64,000 nucleotides of DNA, taken from Charina bottae (Eukaryota > Chordata > Lepidosauria > Squamata > Charinaidae). The stretch covers positions 51,170,298-51,234,297 of the forward strand of contig JALMGJ010000004.1 in NCBI GenBank assembly GCA_023362775.1, read 5' to 3'. The position numbers and the translations under genes are program-made. This document shows, in pieces, positions 23,341-34,832 of this stretch. The notes beneath the pieces are model-generated. The model saw nothing but the letters and a program-made list of their open reading frames with translations. It ran no database searches and was not told the origin of the DNA. Within the stretch, counting starts at the first letter, position 1; every line of letters begins with the position of its first letter.

Positions 23341-23383
23341 GAGACTGGCTATAATAACAGAATCTTGCAAGTCTGATTGGGTT

Positions 23384-23560
23384 GTACCTCCTACTACTCC
23401 TACTTATGTTTCAATGAATTAGGGAGGCGTCTGCCTGAGCCCTTTTCCGAATATTATCTTTTTCTGGACTTAAAAACTGCATCAGTCCCTTCTGCCTAGA
23501 CAATTTTTCTCATTCCTCCGTATCTCCATCAATGTCATCTTCCTTACTTTGTACACCAAT
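23384..23560 (+). repeat. Unnamed interspersed repeat, copy 1
   Basis: Shares caatgaattagggaggcgtc and tccatcaatgtcatcttcct blocks with 57826-58000 in the same order. Class unknown. Confidence 0.55.
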
Positions 23561-24264
23561 GCAAGACTAAACCAACATGCTCTTAACCCCTTTCTCAACT
23601 CCAAAATTTCTAGGTTAGCCACAAACTTCAGATCTTTGGCATATGCAGTATCATAAGAAGCTTCTGAGGGTTCTGGAATCAAACTCTGAGAGCAGGAAAG
23701 GATCGCTGACAATTTTTTCCTTATCCAAAAAGGATGCAACTCGTAAGGAGCTTTTATCACAGTTGCGTATCTGTCCCTCTATGTTTATTGATTAATAACA
23801 ATTTAATTGAACAAATACATTATATAATGTTCTAAGAAAATTTACAGAGGCTATTTTGGGCTCAGAGGAAATTTTGGGAAAACAGATGCTGCTGGAGCAG
23901 GCAAACTGGTTTGCAACATTCCAGCATCCCACTTTTTCTAAAGTGCAAAATTTCATTTGAGCAGGAAACCTGGTGGGTACCAAAGGAGTTGTTTATAGGA
24001 AGATCGGTGCCTCCAGGGGCAGTTTATGTTCCAGAGCCTAATTAATGAAATACACAGCTGGGTATTATCAGCATTTCAAAATCAAACCTTCCTCAAATCT
24101 CACCTAGCAACTACACATAGATATTAAATGTAGATCACAATATGAACTCTTATGAATTGTGTATCATTAGAGGCTGAGGTCAGTTCATTAGCTAGAATAC
24201 TGATGATATCACTTCAACATATGAACAGGTAAGGTGAGAATATCAAAAACTTTTCTTTCTGTGA
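23561..24264. other. No recognised feature
   Basis: No gene or named repeat recognised. The minus-strand open frame at 23482-23760 has no identifiable domain. Confidence 0.4.
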
Positions 24265-24575
24265 CTTTCTCGATTTATTTATTTATCAGATTTATCACCA
24301 CCCATCTCCCCCGAGGGGGACTCTGGGCGGTTTACAACAGAATACAATTCATTAAAATATAATTATAAACAGACTAAAATACAGATTAATTGACAATTTA
24401 TAAATATAATAAATATAATAAAATCCAAATGGCAGAATCTTCTTAAGTCCATGGGGAAGGGCACTCCAGGGCCACCCTAAGGCACTAGCCATCCCCAAGA
24501 GTGTACTTTCTCCTTCCCGCCCCAAGCATATTGACACAACCAGGTTTTGAGTTGTGTCAGTTGTAACCAAGTTAC
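24265..24575 (-). mobile_element. L2 3' end, antisense
   Basis: Begins atttatttatttatcagatt, then ccacccatctcccccgaggg and ctctgggcggtttac, the inverted L2 terminus. The remainder corresponds to the 3' UTR and the C-terminal coding edge. Confidence 0.8.
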
Positions 24576-24769
24576 AACTCAGTTGTACTCAGTTGTAACC
24601 AAGTTATGCAATGATTCCAATTAAACTTTCACTAAAGAGGCCTTAGATAATGAACAGTACTGGAGTTAGCTATTGTTTTCCAATGAAAATTTTATTCCAT
24701 GATTGCAACCATTTATAATCCTTTTCTGTAAAAGAAAAAAGGATAATAAAACAATCAGTGTGTGTGTAT

Positions 24770-24800
<31 letters not shown>

Positions 24801-26540
24801 AAAATAATCCCAGTGAGCTATTCAATTACCCAGTGGAAAATCAGGACAATAATGCTTAGAAGACCATTCTTAATGTAATCATGCAGTGCAATTTTCATAG
24901 TAATGATTGCAATGAGTTGTGTAACTTTATATAATTTTGTCTATATTAAGCCATAGTAAAATTGAGCATGTACTTCACAACTGAGTTGTTATAGTTACGA
25001 TTCAGCATTGCAAAAACAAATGCTGTTTGGAATGTAATTGTTTGTAATTCAAGAGTTCTTGGATGTAATTTTCCAATCTGAATTGTTTCCATAATATTTA
25101 ACAAATTCATACCAAACAATGCTTTAAAAATCATATAAAACAGACTTTGATCCATTCTTCTAATTTGCTATCACATGGCAGTTAATAGTCACTATATAAA
25201 AAAAGAACAAAGTGAAGATGATCACCCACAGGAAAGAAAGAACTGCTTTCTATTTTCCAAGTTATATCTGCAGTATTAATAGAAAGGACTGTATAACAAT
25301 ATGCTTTACTAAAGGCAATCCTCTCTTAAGTGATCAGTTGATAAAGATTCTAGTCACACACTAAGTGTTAATGAATGCCGTATACATTAATGCATACCAT
25401 AGCTCTACTCTTTGAATGACCTACATTACACCAATGCCTCCCTCCAGGCTGCTACCACAAAGGAATCCAATATAATTTAAATGTCAATTGCTTCATTTGT
25501 TTCAACTAAAATTGGAGAGCTGTTTCAATATCATCATGTTAAATTATTTTTTTTAAACTACGCAACTTAAGCAGCATGAAGGGATGCAGAAAGGTAAAAT
25601 TTGGAGACTCTTACTTCCACTACAAAAAGTAAGCATCCCAATTACAGATTACATTTCACTCAAAACAAAAACCCTTGTCCACCAATCTTTCTATGGTGTG
25701 GACTTAACATAACAAAAAATGAAATTATTACTGTATGTTGTCATGACTGCATATAGTTTGATATTACAAGGATGAATAATTCCCACTCTCTTGTTTTTAG
25801 ACAATGATATTAAAATTTACCCCTTTTTTTACATTTGAACCAGCACCCTATCACAAGTACTGTAGTCTCAATTAGAAGATCATGAAGTATAACTGTACAT
25901 GCTAGCCTAATAATTAATCTTCCATTTTTGCCTCTTCAAGAGTAAAGTAACCTGACTTAAATGTAAATAAATTAACTGTGAAGTGTAATATGAAATTACA
26001 CTAGCTGAGTAGTCTCTGGACTCTTCACCGCTGTGCTAACTCCACTGTATTCTTAACAGATACTATCTTACTTTCATTGACAAGGTCATAGCCCATATGG
26101 CTTTATGCAAGTCCAAAGCTATCAAAAAATTATGCCATCATAAATTGTAAGTCCCTTACTGCAAATTCCTATTTTCTCTCAGTTACAAGACTGGCAAGTG
26201 GTAGTGGCCTGTTTTTTATGCAAGTGGATTTAAAGAAAACTGGTGGATTTCCCTGGCTTCATTTCCTCTCCCACTGAATGTTACTAGCCCACAGGGAAAT
26301 ATTTACCAATCGCTCTTGTTAACATGGGAGGGGGAGGGGGTTGAGGAAGAGGCAGTTTTTTACAGATAGCTAAGCCATCTGTCACAATTTGCTCGGCTTT
26401 TGTAGAGGTACATTAGAAAGGAGCTCAACTTATTGGCTGGTATCATGGATTCAAAATTATTCTGGAATAGTAAGTTCTGGAAGAACATTAAATTCATTGT
26501 AATGAAGCTGAGGTCAAAGTCTGGAGGTCCCAAATGTCCT
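24576..26540. other. No recognised gene; one microsatellite
   Basis: AT-rich. Contains a (CT)n(CA)n tract at about 24768-24802. No open frame with a recognisable domain and no repeat family seen. Confidence 0.5.
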
Positions 26541-26544
26541 CTTC

Positions 26545-26665
26545 CAGAATCAGCTCAGACTGAAGAAGCTCCTTGGATAAGGAGCGAAACGTTTCCACTG
26601 AGAAAATAGAAATCCAGTTGACATGATTCAAGCTACAGACAATTCCACCTGGATGACTGAGAACC
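26545..26665 (+). repeat. Ancient vertebrate repeat fragment
   Basis: The phrase gaagaagctccttggataag, then gcgaaacgtttc and acctggatgactgagaacct recurs in many vertebrate genomes as an interspersed repeat. I cannot assign the class with confidence. Confidence 0.45.
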
Positions 26666-26911
26666 TTCATAGTCCTCTTCCAGAAGCCCTCCAGATCTTC
26701 ACATCCTGGTCCTACCTCCTATTTTGGGTAGTAGCTTCATAATTCCAGCTGCCATGACCTATCTTTCAGGTGACAACTCAGCTGACATGCACTCCCTGAC
26801 TTTGGTGTCTGATATAGGACTCTCACACCCTATGCTTTTTAGCAATCAAAAGCCTTGGATTCAGCCTTGGATGTTAAACTAATCTCACAAGAGATAAATA
26901 AAATCAAACTA

Positions 26912-26912
26912 T

Positions 26913-26939
<27 letters not shown>
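26912..26939. repeat. (AC)n microsatellite
   Basis: About fourteen AC dinucleotides. A second, inverted tract (GT)n lies at 27163-27192. Confidence 0.95.
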
Positions 26940-26944
<5 letters not shown>

Positions 26945-27269
26945 GCACACTTTTATTAAAATGTAGACATTCACTGTAGAAAAAAATATATAATTACAGA
27001 GTTACCCAGATCATGGTAATACACTAGCTTGTAAATTAGTAAAGAAAGAAAGATCCAAAAGAACATGTAATTCTCCAAATAGACCACAAGGTGGTGGCAG
27101 TCTGCTACCAATGAGGAATTCTGTCAAAAAGCTCTCAAGAGATTAGAGCAAATTTAATATTGTGTGTGTGTGTGTATGCGTGTGTGTGTGTAATCATAGC
27201 CTGAATGAACATTGAAATTAAACACTCAACCCCATAACTACAAGACTGGAAGTAGCTTTTAGTCATAAG

Positions 27270-27690
27270 AACTGTGGTGAAGTAAGGGCTATGAAGGCTG
27301 GGGGTGCTGTTTCTCAGTTGTCCTCCAGCTTTGTGGAATACCCTCCCCTTAGAATTAAGGCTTGATCCATCCCTTCTAATGTGCCATAAGCTACTGAAGA
27401 CAGATTGTCGGAAGACCATTTGGTTGAATAGTTTCTTATCACCAACTTTTATTTTACTTTGAATTATTTATATTTATTTAATTGTTGATATTATTTTATG
27501 TGGTTTTGTTATTATTTTTATTAATTTTTCATTATTAGTTATTATAACTTATCCTTGTATTATTTTAACTTTTATTAGTTATTGGTTGTTTTATTTATAT
27601 CTACTATATTTATATTTAACTGTTTTGCATGTTTTGTTGATTATTTTTGAAACCACTGAGAGTCTGTATTGATTTCGCAGTAAATTAAAT
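27270..27690 (+). mobile_element. Old L2 3' end
   Basis: agctttgtggaataccctcc followed by ccttagaattaaggct matches the ALWNxLPxExRL block of L2 ORF2. Then comes a long T-rich 3' UTR and a terminus ending agtaaattaaataaat. Heavily diverged. Confidence 0.6.
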
Positions 27691-27869
27691 AAATAATGTG
27701 CGGAAAGATAAAGACAGTGAAACTTAGCACAAGACACTGAAATAAAAAACCCTAGTGCAAATTCCTAGCCGTCTTAGCTAAGTGTCCTGAAGCAACAGTC
27801 CCTTGCTTTCTTTCCTGGACTTTTCCAGCTTCTTGGGGAATTCCAAATGTGAATCAGGATCCTTTAGAT

Positions 27870-28104
27870 CAGGGGTCCCCAACCTGTGGGCCGCAGCCTG
27901 TTAGGAACTGGGCTGCAAACCCCGCCCTCTTCCGCACGATTGGCTCCCACCCGCAAACCCTGCCCTCTGGTGCTTGTGATTGGCTCCCGCCTGCAAACCC
28001 AACCCCCCGGTCCACGGAAATCCCAGAAACCCCGCCCCCCCCGGTCCGTGGAAAAATCGTCTTTTGAAACTGGTCCCTGGCGCCAAAAAGGTTGAGGACC
28101 GCTG
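27870..28104. mobile_element. hAT MITE, CAGGGGTCCCCAACC family
   Basis: Perfect 8-bp TSD CTTTAGAT (27862-27869, 28105-28112). Ends caggggtccccaacctg and aaaaaggttgaggaccgctg. Interior carries repeated gattggctcccgcctgcaaa (inverted CCAAT) and ccccgcccc GC boxes. Confidence 0.93.
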
Positions 28105-28112
28105 CTTTAGAT

Positions 28113-29540
28113 CTTCCTAATCTTTCTCCATGGTCTTCTACCTATGTTTTAAAAGGTCCAAACCTTCTCTAGATCTGCAAATGGAGGGGTTGGACTAATC
28201 TTACTTACATGTGACAAAAAGCCACCTCTCATTCATGGGGATGGGGATTGTGAGTCAGCACAACATCCGTGTTTAAAAGTAGCCTCCAAAGCAACTTTTA
28301 TACATTTTGGCTTTCTCTTCTTCCTTCCTCCTGCTTACATCTTCTATCCACAAACCAATGCATGTGCCAAGTGGTGAGGGAAAAAACCCCAAATTATTCT
28401 CTCTGGCACACAGAATGGAGAAAAAGGAGAGCACCCCACAGGAGAGTAGAGAAAAAGACAGTACACTAAGTTCAGACCTTTGCAATTATCCACAAATTTA
28501 TATACAGTAGGTCTTCCTGCAACAGTATCAAGTAGATTTTATCTACACTTGTTTACTTTCATGCATAGGCCAAATTATAGAAGACCTGTAGATGAGCAAA
28601 CAGCTGAAAATTTTTTTGAAGGGAGCTTGCTTGTAATATGATCCATATCCTTTTAGAATATTAAACTGATACACTGTATTTCAAAGCTTGAAAGATGAGA
28701 CCAAAGTTATTGTTTTGCAAAACATAAGAGAATTATTTTAAAAACCTACACCAAAAAATAATGAAAATGAAATATTACAAGACAGAACATCCTCAAAGAT
28801 TTTTCCATAAACATAATAAAAAAGAGTAATTTGGTTTAACAGCAACACTAAAAATATTAACAACGAAAGTAGCAGGGAACTATTTGTGACAGGGATGAAC
28901 AACCCACAGCCTGGGTTATGGTCTCCACCACCCCATTTGCTGCTCCAAGCATCCCAGAATTGCACCTTTTCTGGGGAGGGGAAATTCAAGCAGTTTTAAG
29001 GATGAGAATGTCACTGACCTGAGTTTTTAAATTTTCAATAAAAAGAATTGCAAAGACCAATTTTAACACAAAACAAGAGCTACATTAGAAGAGTCAACAG
29101 CATTTCTCATGGATTTATGTGAACTAGTTTAACAATGCAAGAACATCTGTGTCACACCCATATTGCTATAAATAGCCACTACAGGTCATTCTTAATGTCC
29201 CTCACTTTTCCTTTTACTAATTTTGCCCCTCCCCCCGCTTTAAAACTATTCTTTCTACAACACATAAAGTGTACTATACTCTAGAAAAGCATATGTGGTA
29301 ATACATTTGCTAGTCTGTGGTTTTTGTAATATCCAGGTTTTTTCTTGGCTCCTTCCTGTGATTCGCTTTTTATTATTTCTATGTTCAATATGAGGTGACT
29401 ATTTGGTATAAATTGTGGCCTCATAATGTCAAGAGATTTTTTCAAAGGCTATGGAAGATTTATTCTACACACTTATATATTCTTTGAATGTAAATTATTG
29501 TCAGCTGAAGTTGCTCCTAAATTTATTGGGGATTTTATAT
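28113..29540. other. No recognised feature
   Basis: AT-rich; several short open frames (28273-28485, 28738-28989) without domain signatures. Confidence 0.45.
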
Positions 29541-29544
29541 ATTT

Positions 29545-29640
29545 TGGCTACAATCTTATATCACATACCTTAAACTGAGCTCCACTGAATTTAATGAGGC
29601 TTACTTCTGAGTAGACATATACTGAGACATATAGTTGTCC
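29545..29640. mobile_element. Reptilian MITE-like repeat
   Basis: tacaatcttatatcacatac, then tttaatgaggcttacttctg and agtagacata match a common amniote short repeat in which both ends carry a palindromic gcttactxxxagtaaxc motif. Class not certain. Confidence 0.4.
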
Positions 29641-30263
29641 TGTTGATACATTATGAATGAAATTTGGATTTTAGCTCATTCTAAATCCTTGTCATTTTTA
29701 TCATAATTCTCTTTTTTTGTCACTTTTTTGTCAAATTCTTAAACTTGGAATTAAGATATTTTATGCGAGTTTTTGTACTGTAGCTCAACACTCTTTCACA
29801 ATTTCAGAGTTTGAGGTGAACTAAATTAAGATGGCATCCACAGTAGTAAGAATTTCCAGCTGTGAACTGACAAAAGAAAAAATTTACAGGCTCCATAGTG
29901 CCAGAACTGCTGCAAATAAAGCATATTGATATATGAGCTAGGCCTAACACTTGTCCCAAGTACAGTAGAGATATATAAACCAACAACTAAAGAAACTACA
30001 GATCTTCCTTATAAGCAAGCAGAATTTCAGAAATTATTTTGTTGCATCGCGAACTAGAAGTAGGATGCAACAATTACTACTGAATATTTCTGACTTTTAA
30101 GTTTTCAAAATTGTAAAATATCTTTTATAAAGTGTATGTGTATCATGCTGAGAGAAGAACGGTACTCACCCAGCAACTGCATCCAGATAACACAACAAAT
30201 CATGGTTGATAGTCTCCTCCTTTTGAGTCATAAGGGTTAGCACTGGTTAGTACTTCCTTCGTT

Positions 30264-30284
30264 ACACACACACACACACATACA

Positions 30285-30324
<40 letters not shown>
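30264..30324. repeat. (CA)n(CT)n(CA)n compound microsatellite
   Basis: Three adjacent dinucleotide tracts. Confidence 0.95.
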
Positions 30325-30639
30325 TGGACTACAACATATCCACACTTATTTATTTATTTATTTTAAACATTTGTATGGGTTTCCATCTTAGAGCACAACT
30401 CAAAAAACCATAAAACCATATAAAAGAAGAGCCAATGTAGCAGCTGCATTCGCAGGAGCACACTGCTTTGGTCATTCTGGTGAAAGCAGCAGTGCAGCAA
30501 CACATGCTAGCTCCACCTCTTTGGGTAAGTCATGTCAACATCACAACACACACAGAAAAGGGGCAGGACTTGCACAACAATACTGCTTTGGTCAATCGGA
30601 CCCTCCTTGCCTATGTCTCCTTGTAGACGTTGCTGCAAT

Positions 30640-30830
30640 GTGATATAATGGTTAAGATGTTGCAACATTGACACTCATGTTCAAGACAACCTTAATCATG
30701 GACTCTCACTTGGTGGCTTTGGCCCAATTATGCTCCCTTAACATAACCTATTTCACAGATTTCTTGTAGTGGTAAAAATTTGGAAGACAGTATATACAGT
30801 AAATCTAACAAATAAATAAAATAGCACCCA
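30640..30830 (+). mobile_element. Old, diverged Sauria-type SINE
   Basis: gtgatataatggttaagatg, then gtggctttggcccaattatg and cctatttcaca follow Sauria SINE blocks in order, ending in an (AAAT) tail near 30825. Strong decay. Confidence 0.5.
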
Positions 30831-30844
30831 ACATTAAATTGGAT

Positions 30845-30948
30845 TCAGACCTTGTGCTAAAGCATAAATGTTGTTTCTTGTTTTTTGCTCAGCATAATGT
30901 GTGAGTTTAGGCTTTGTGTGGTTTGTAAATCATATTATACTCAGTGTT
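30845..30948. mobile_element. Palindromic MITE-like repeat
   Basis: cagaccttgtgctaaagcat, then gctcagcataatgtgtgagt and tttgtgtggtttgtaaatca share the gct(t/c)agcatgatgtgtga and ggtttgtaaac motifs with 55636-55780. Ends not precisely placed. Confidence 0.4.
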
Positions 30949-31732
30949 ATCTCTGACTTGAGTGAGATGGTTGTCAGTGCTGCATTTGAGAATTATAAGA
31001 TATTAATCATGAGGGACTTTAACATTTGTGCTGAGACTGCCCTAGTAAGACCTGATCAAGATTCCATTATAACTATAATCTGTCTCAAACTATTACCAGC
31101 CCAACACCGTGTCCTGTTTTAGGGAAGGATACTCTCCCTATTTAGTTTTTTTGTCTCAGGTTGAGAAGGGTAGTTTGGATACTGGGGAGTTAGTGTCACT
31201 TACCCTGATCTATGGAATGGTCAACAAGGGTTACTTGCACTTGTTCAACTTGTAGACCTATGGAATGGAGAAATAGAATGGGTCTCTGAAACAATTGTCC
31301 CTAATGGCTTATGTGGCAGTGTGAAGCCCAGGATATTTATTTATTTATTTATCACATTTGTATCCCGCCCATCTCCCCCACAAGGAGGGACCCTGGGCGG
31401 TTCCATATTCCCTGGTTTGGGGGGTTGTTCAGAGTGATAAAGCAGGATAGGAGACAGCTAGAGAACAAATGGTATAACACATTTGCTTTGAAGTCAACCA
31501 AGCATGTTTTAGTGCATACTGTACCATCATGCTTATTTTATGGAAATGAAAGCCAAAACGGTTTATTTTATTACTTCCACTGCATATTTAAGCAGAACTT
31601 TTTAGAGTGATCAAGGACTTATTGTTATTTGCTCTAGAAAACGTAATACTGAAACATCTAAAAGCTGCTGTGACAGACTTGTAAGATAATATCACTCATC
31701 TTCATTCTGACTTAAATGATGGTTCTAATATA
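30949..31732 (+). pseudogene. Old L2 LINE ORF2 fragment, endonuclease end
   Basis: 30960-31110 translates with a decayed endonuclease motif (ILIMRDFNICAETA; families have GDFN, here RDFN). 31403-31600 matches the linker block beginning PWFGGLFRVIKQDRRQLE, colinear with 32600-32760. A short antisense L2 end (31322-31402) sits between, and a Tigger MITE follows at 31733. Confidence 0.65.
31322..31402 (-). mobile_element. L2 3' end, antisense
   Basis: (TTTA)n, atcacatttgtatcccgccc, then catctcccccacaaggaggg and ccctgggcgg. This is a very short truncated L2 copy inserted in an older L2. Confidence 0.85.
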
Positions 31733-32132
31733 CAGGTAGTCCTCACTTAATGACCATTCATTTAGTGACAGTTCAGACTTATGATGGTGCTGAAAATCCA
31801 ACTTGCGATCGGTCCTCGCACTTACAACCGTCACAGCATCCCCATGGTCACATGATCACAATTTGGGCGCCTGGCAACTGGTTCGCATTTACAACCATCA
31901 CCGCAACCTGCAGTCACGTGATCGCCATTTTCAACCTTCCCAGCCAGCTTCTAGCAAGCAAAATCAATGGGGAACTGCATGATTCACTTAATAACCACAT
32001 GGCTCACTTAATGGCCACAGTGATTCACTGCCACAAAAAGGTCGTGAAATCGGGTCAGATTAGCTTAATTATCGCTTCATTAAGCAACTGAAATTCTGGT
32101 CCCAATTGTGGTCGTTAAGCGAGGACTACCTG
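31733..32132. mobile_element. Tigger-like MITE, complete
   Basis: Terminal inverted repeats caggtagtcctcacttaatg and gttaagcgaggactacctg, flanked by TA on both sides (31731-31732, 32133-32134). This is the Tc1/mariner duplication. 400 bp, no transposase. Internal repeats such as cgattcac/ttaa are typical of this reptile family. Confidence 0.88.
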
Positions 32133-32374
32133 TAGATTGTACTGATGTGTTCACTGCACTGTTTTGTCTTTTTTCTGTGCATCAGTTTACAGATGACAGG
32201 GACAAGATCCTTGTGTTTACTTTGCTCATGTTGGTTTATTCATGTTAATTGAAAGGGGTTAGCTGGATGAATCCAGGAAGATGAAAACCTTGTAAGTATT
32301 TATTTAATCCATATATATAGCTACCCAATTTACAAGTTGCAACTCTGGGCAGTAAAGAAAGGATTAGGAATATA

Positions 32375-34765
32375 TAGTACACATACACTGCTGCCCCACT
32401 CCGCAGGGAGGTGGGACCTATTTGATTGGTCCGCCCCCGGCGACTGATGGACCCAGTGGGGTTTCAGAAGGAGCTGGGGGTTATTCCCGAGGACTTGCTT
32501 CACGGTCCAGTGGAGGTCCTGGCCGCGGCCTGGAATAAGGCCGTGGCCGGAGCCCTGGACAAGATCGCGCCTATGCGACCTCTCCGGCCCTGCTCGGCCC
32601 GCCGCTCTCCGTGGTTTACAGAAGAGTTAAGGGCTTTGAAAAGGGTTAAGAGACGTCTAGAGCGCCGCTGGAGAAAGATGAAGACTGAATTTGACTGGAC
32701 ACAATCTAGAGCCGCAGTTAAGGCCTACCTTGTGGCGGTAAGAGTGGCGAAACGTGAATATTTCTCCGCTCTTATTGCATCCGCAGAATGCCGCCCGACG
32801 GCCCTTTTTAAAATTACAAGATCTCTTTTGGGTCGGGAGCAGGGAGAGACCCATTTACAGGGCTGATCGGAAGAGTTTTCTGAGCATCTGCAGGACAAAA
32901 TCGCTCAAATTCATTCCAAGTTGGACTCCAAGCGTGAGACAGGATCTGTGGAGATGCCAGGGGCTCGTACTTACCCTGTTATCTGGGAACAGTTTGACCC
33001 TGTTGCACCTGATGAAGTAGATAGGATCCTCCGGACTGTGAACGCCACCACATGCCACCTTGACCCATGTCCTTCCTGGCTGGTGAAGTCATCCAGTGAG
33101 GTGACATGTGGTTGGGTCCAGGCGATGATTAATTTGTCCTTGAGTGAGGGGGTGTTCCCGGTGGCCTTCAAGGAGGCGCTGGTGCTCCCCCTCCTCAAGA
33201 AGCCATCCCTGGACCCTACTATCCTGGGCAACTTTCGCCCAGTCTCCCACCTTCCCTTTTTGGGAAAGGTAGTTGAGAAGGTGGTGGCGTGGCAACTCCA
33301 GAGGATTCTGGAGGAAACGGATTATCTAGACCCCTTCCAGTCAGGTTTCAGGCCAGGATATGGGACGGAGACCGCATTGGTCGCACTTATGGATGATCTC
33401 TGGCGAGGGCGGGATGGAGGGAGTGCGTCCATCATGGCTCTCTTAGATCTCTCAGCGGCTTTCGATACCGTCAACCACGGTATACTTTTGGGACAGCTCA
33501 GGGAGTTGGGGGTGGGCGGCGTGGTTTTGCGCTGGTTCACATCCTTCCTCCAGGGCTGTTCCCAGTCGGTGTTGATAGGGGAGGAGAGAGCTGACCCGTG
33601 ACCCCTGGTTTGTGGGGTGCCGCAGGGGTCGGTTCTCTCTCCTCTCCTATTCAACATCTACATGAAGCCGCTGGGCGAGATCATCCATCACCACGGGATG
33701 AGGTATCACCAATATGCTGATGATACCCAGTTGTACATCTCCATCCTGAGTGAAGTAGGTGATGTGGTCGATGCCTTATCTCAGTGTCTGGAGGCTGTGG
33801 GGGTTCTGGATGGGGAACAACAGGCTTCAGCTGAACCCTGGTAAGACGGAGTGGCTATGGATTGATGGCCCCCCTAAATCCGGGAAGTTGTCATCCTTGG
33901 TTCTGGGTGGGGTTGCACTACCTCACTCGGATCCAGTGCGGAATCTGGGGGTCCTCCTGGACTTGCGACTCTTGCTCGAAGAGCAGGTGGCAGTCGTGGC
34001 CAGGAGGGCCTTTGCACAACTTTGAGTTGTGCGCCAGTTACGCCCTTTCCTGGATTGGGAGGCCCTCCGAACAGTCACTCACGCCCTTGTCATCTCCCAT
34101 ATAGACTACTGTAATGTGCTCTACATGGGGCTACCCTTGAAGAGTATCCGGAAGCTTCAGCTGGTGCAGAATGCGGCGGCGCGAGCAGTTATGGGAGCCA
34201 GGAGATCGGCACATATAACACCTCTGCTTCGCGAGCTGCATTGGCTGCCAGTTTGCTTCCGGGTCCAATTCAAGGTGTTGGTGATTACCTTTAAAGCCCT
34301 ATATGGCATAGGACCAGGGTACCTGAGGGACCGTCTCGTCCCGATAACGTCGGCCCGCCCCACCCGTGCATGCAGAGAGGGCATGCTTCGGACCCCCTCG
34401 ACAAGAGAATTCCATCTAGTGGGGTCCAGGAGGCGTTCCTTCTCTGCTATAGCGCCCGCCTTATGGAATATCTTGCCCCCAGAGGTGAGACTGGCCCCTA
34501 CACTCCTGGCCTTTCGGAAGGCCCTTAAGACCTGGCTCTGCCACCAGGCTTGGGACGACAGAGGCGGTAGTGCCTCCTGGGGTTGGCTAGCCCCATAGCA
34601 ATAGGATTTCGGCTATGATTCTCTACCCATCTTGGTTTTTATCTATTTATATGGTTGTATTTTTTAGATATTTTAGATATTTTAATTGTACAGCTTTTGA
34701 ATTTTTAACTGTTGTAACCCGCCCAGAGTCCCTTGTATGGAAGATGGGCGGGGAATAAATTAAAT
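32375..34765 (+). pseudogene. L2 LINE ORF2 (RT), lightly damaged
   Basis: 5'-truncated copy that keeps the linker, the whole RT and the C-terminus. Visible blocks are PWFTEELRALKRVKRRLERR (32611 on), NFRPVSHLPFLGKVVEK, SGFRPGYGTETALVAL, ALLDLSAAFDTVNH (catalytic Asp), [30 protein letters not shown] (catalytic DD near 33720), and LKTWLCHQAWD at the end. Damage is limited to three in-frame TGA codons (near 32864, 33599, 34023) and one frameshift around 33800. The 3' end has the L2 hairpin-like cgcccagagtccc...gatgggcggg and runs into (GGAA)n. L2-clade by its [21 protein letters not shown] signature. Non-functional as it stands. Confidence 0.9.
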
Positions 34766-34832
34766 GAAGGAAGGAAGGAAGGAAGGAAGGAAGGAAGGAA
34801 GGAAGGAAGGAAGGAAGGAAGGAAGGAAGGAA
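34766..34832. repeat. (GGAA)n microsatellite at L2 tail
   Basis: About 16 perfect GAAG/GGAA units directly after the L2 terminus aataaattaaat; probably grown from the L2 tail. Confidence 0.96.
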
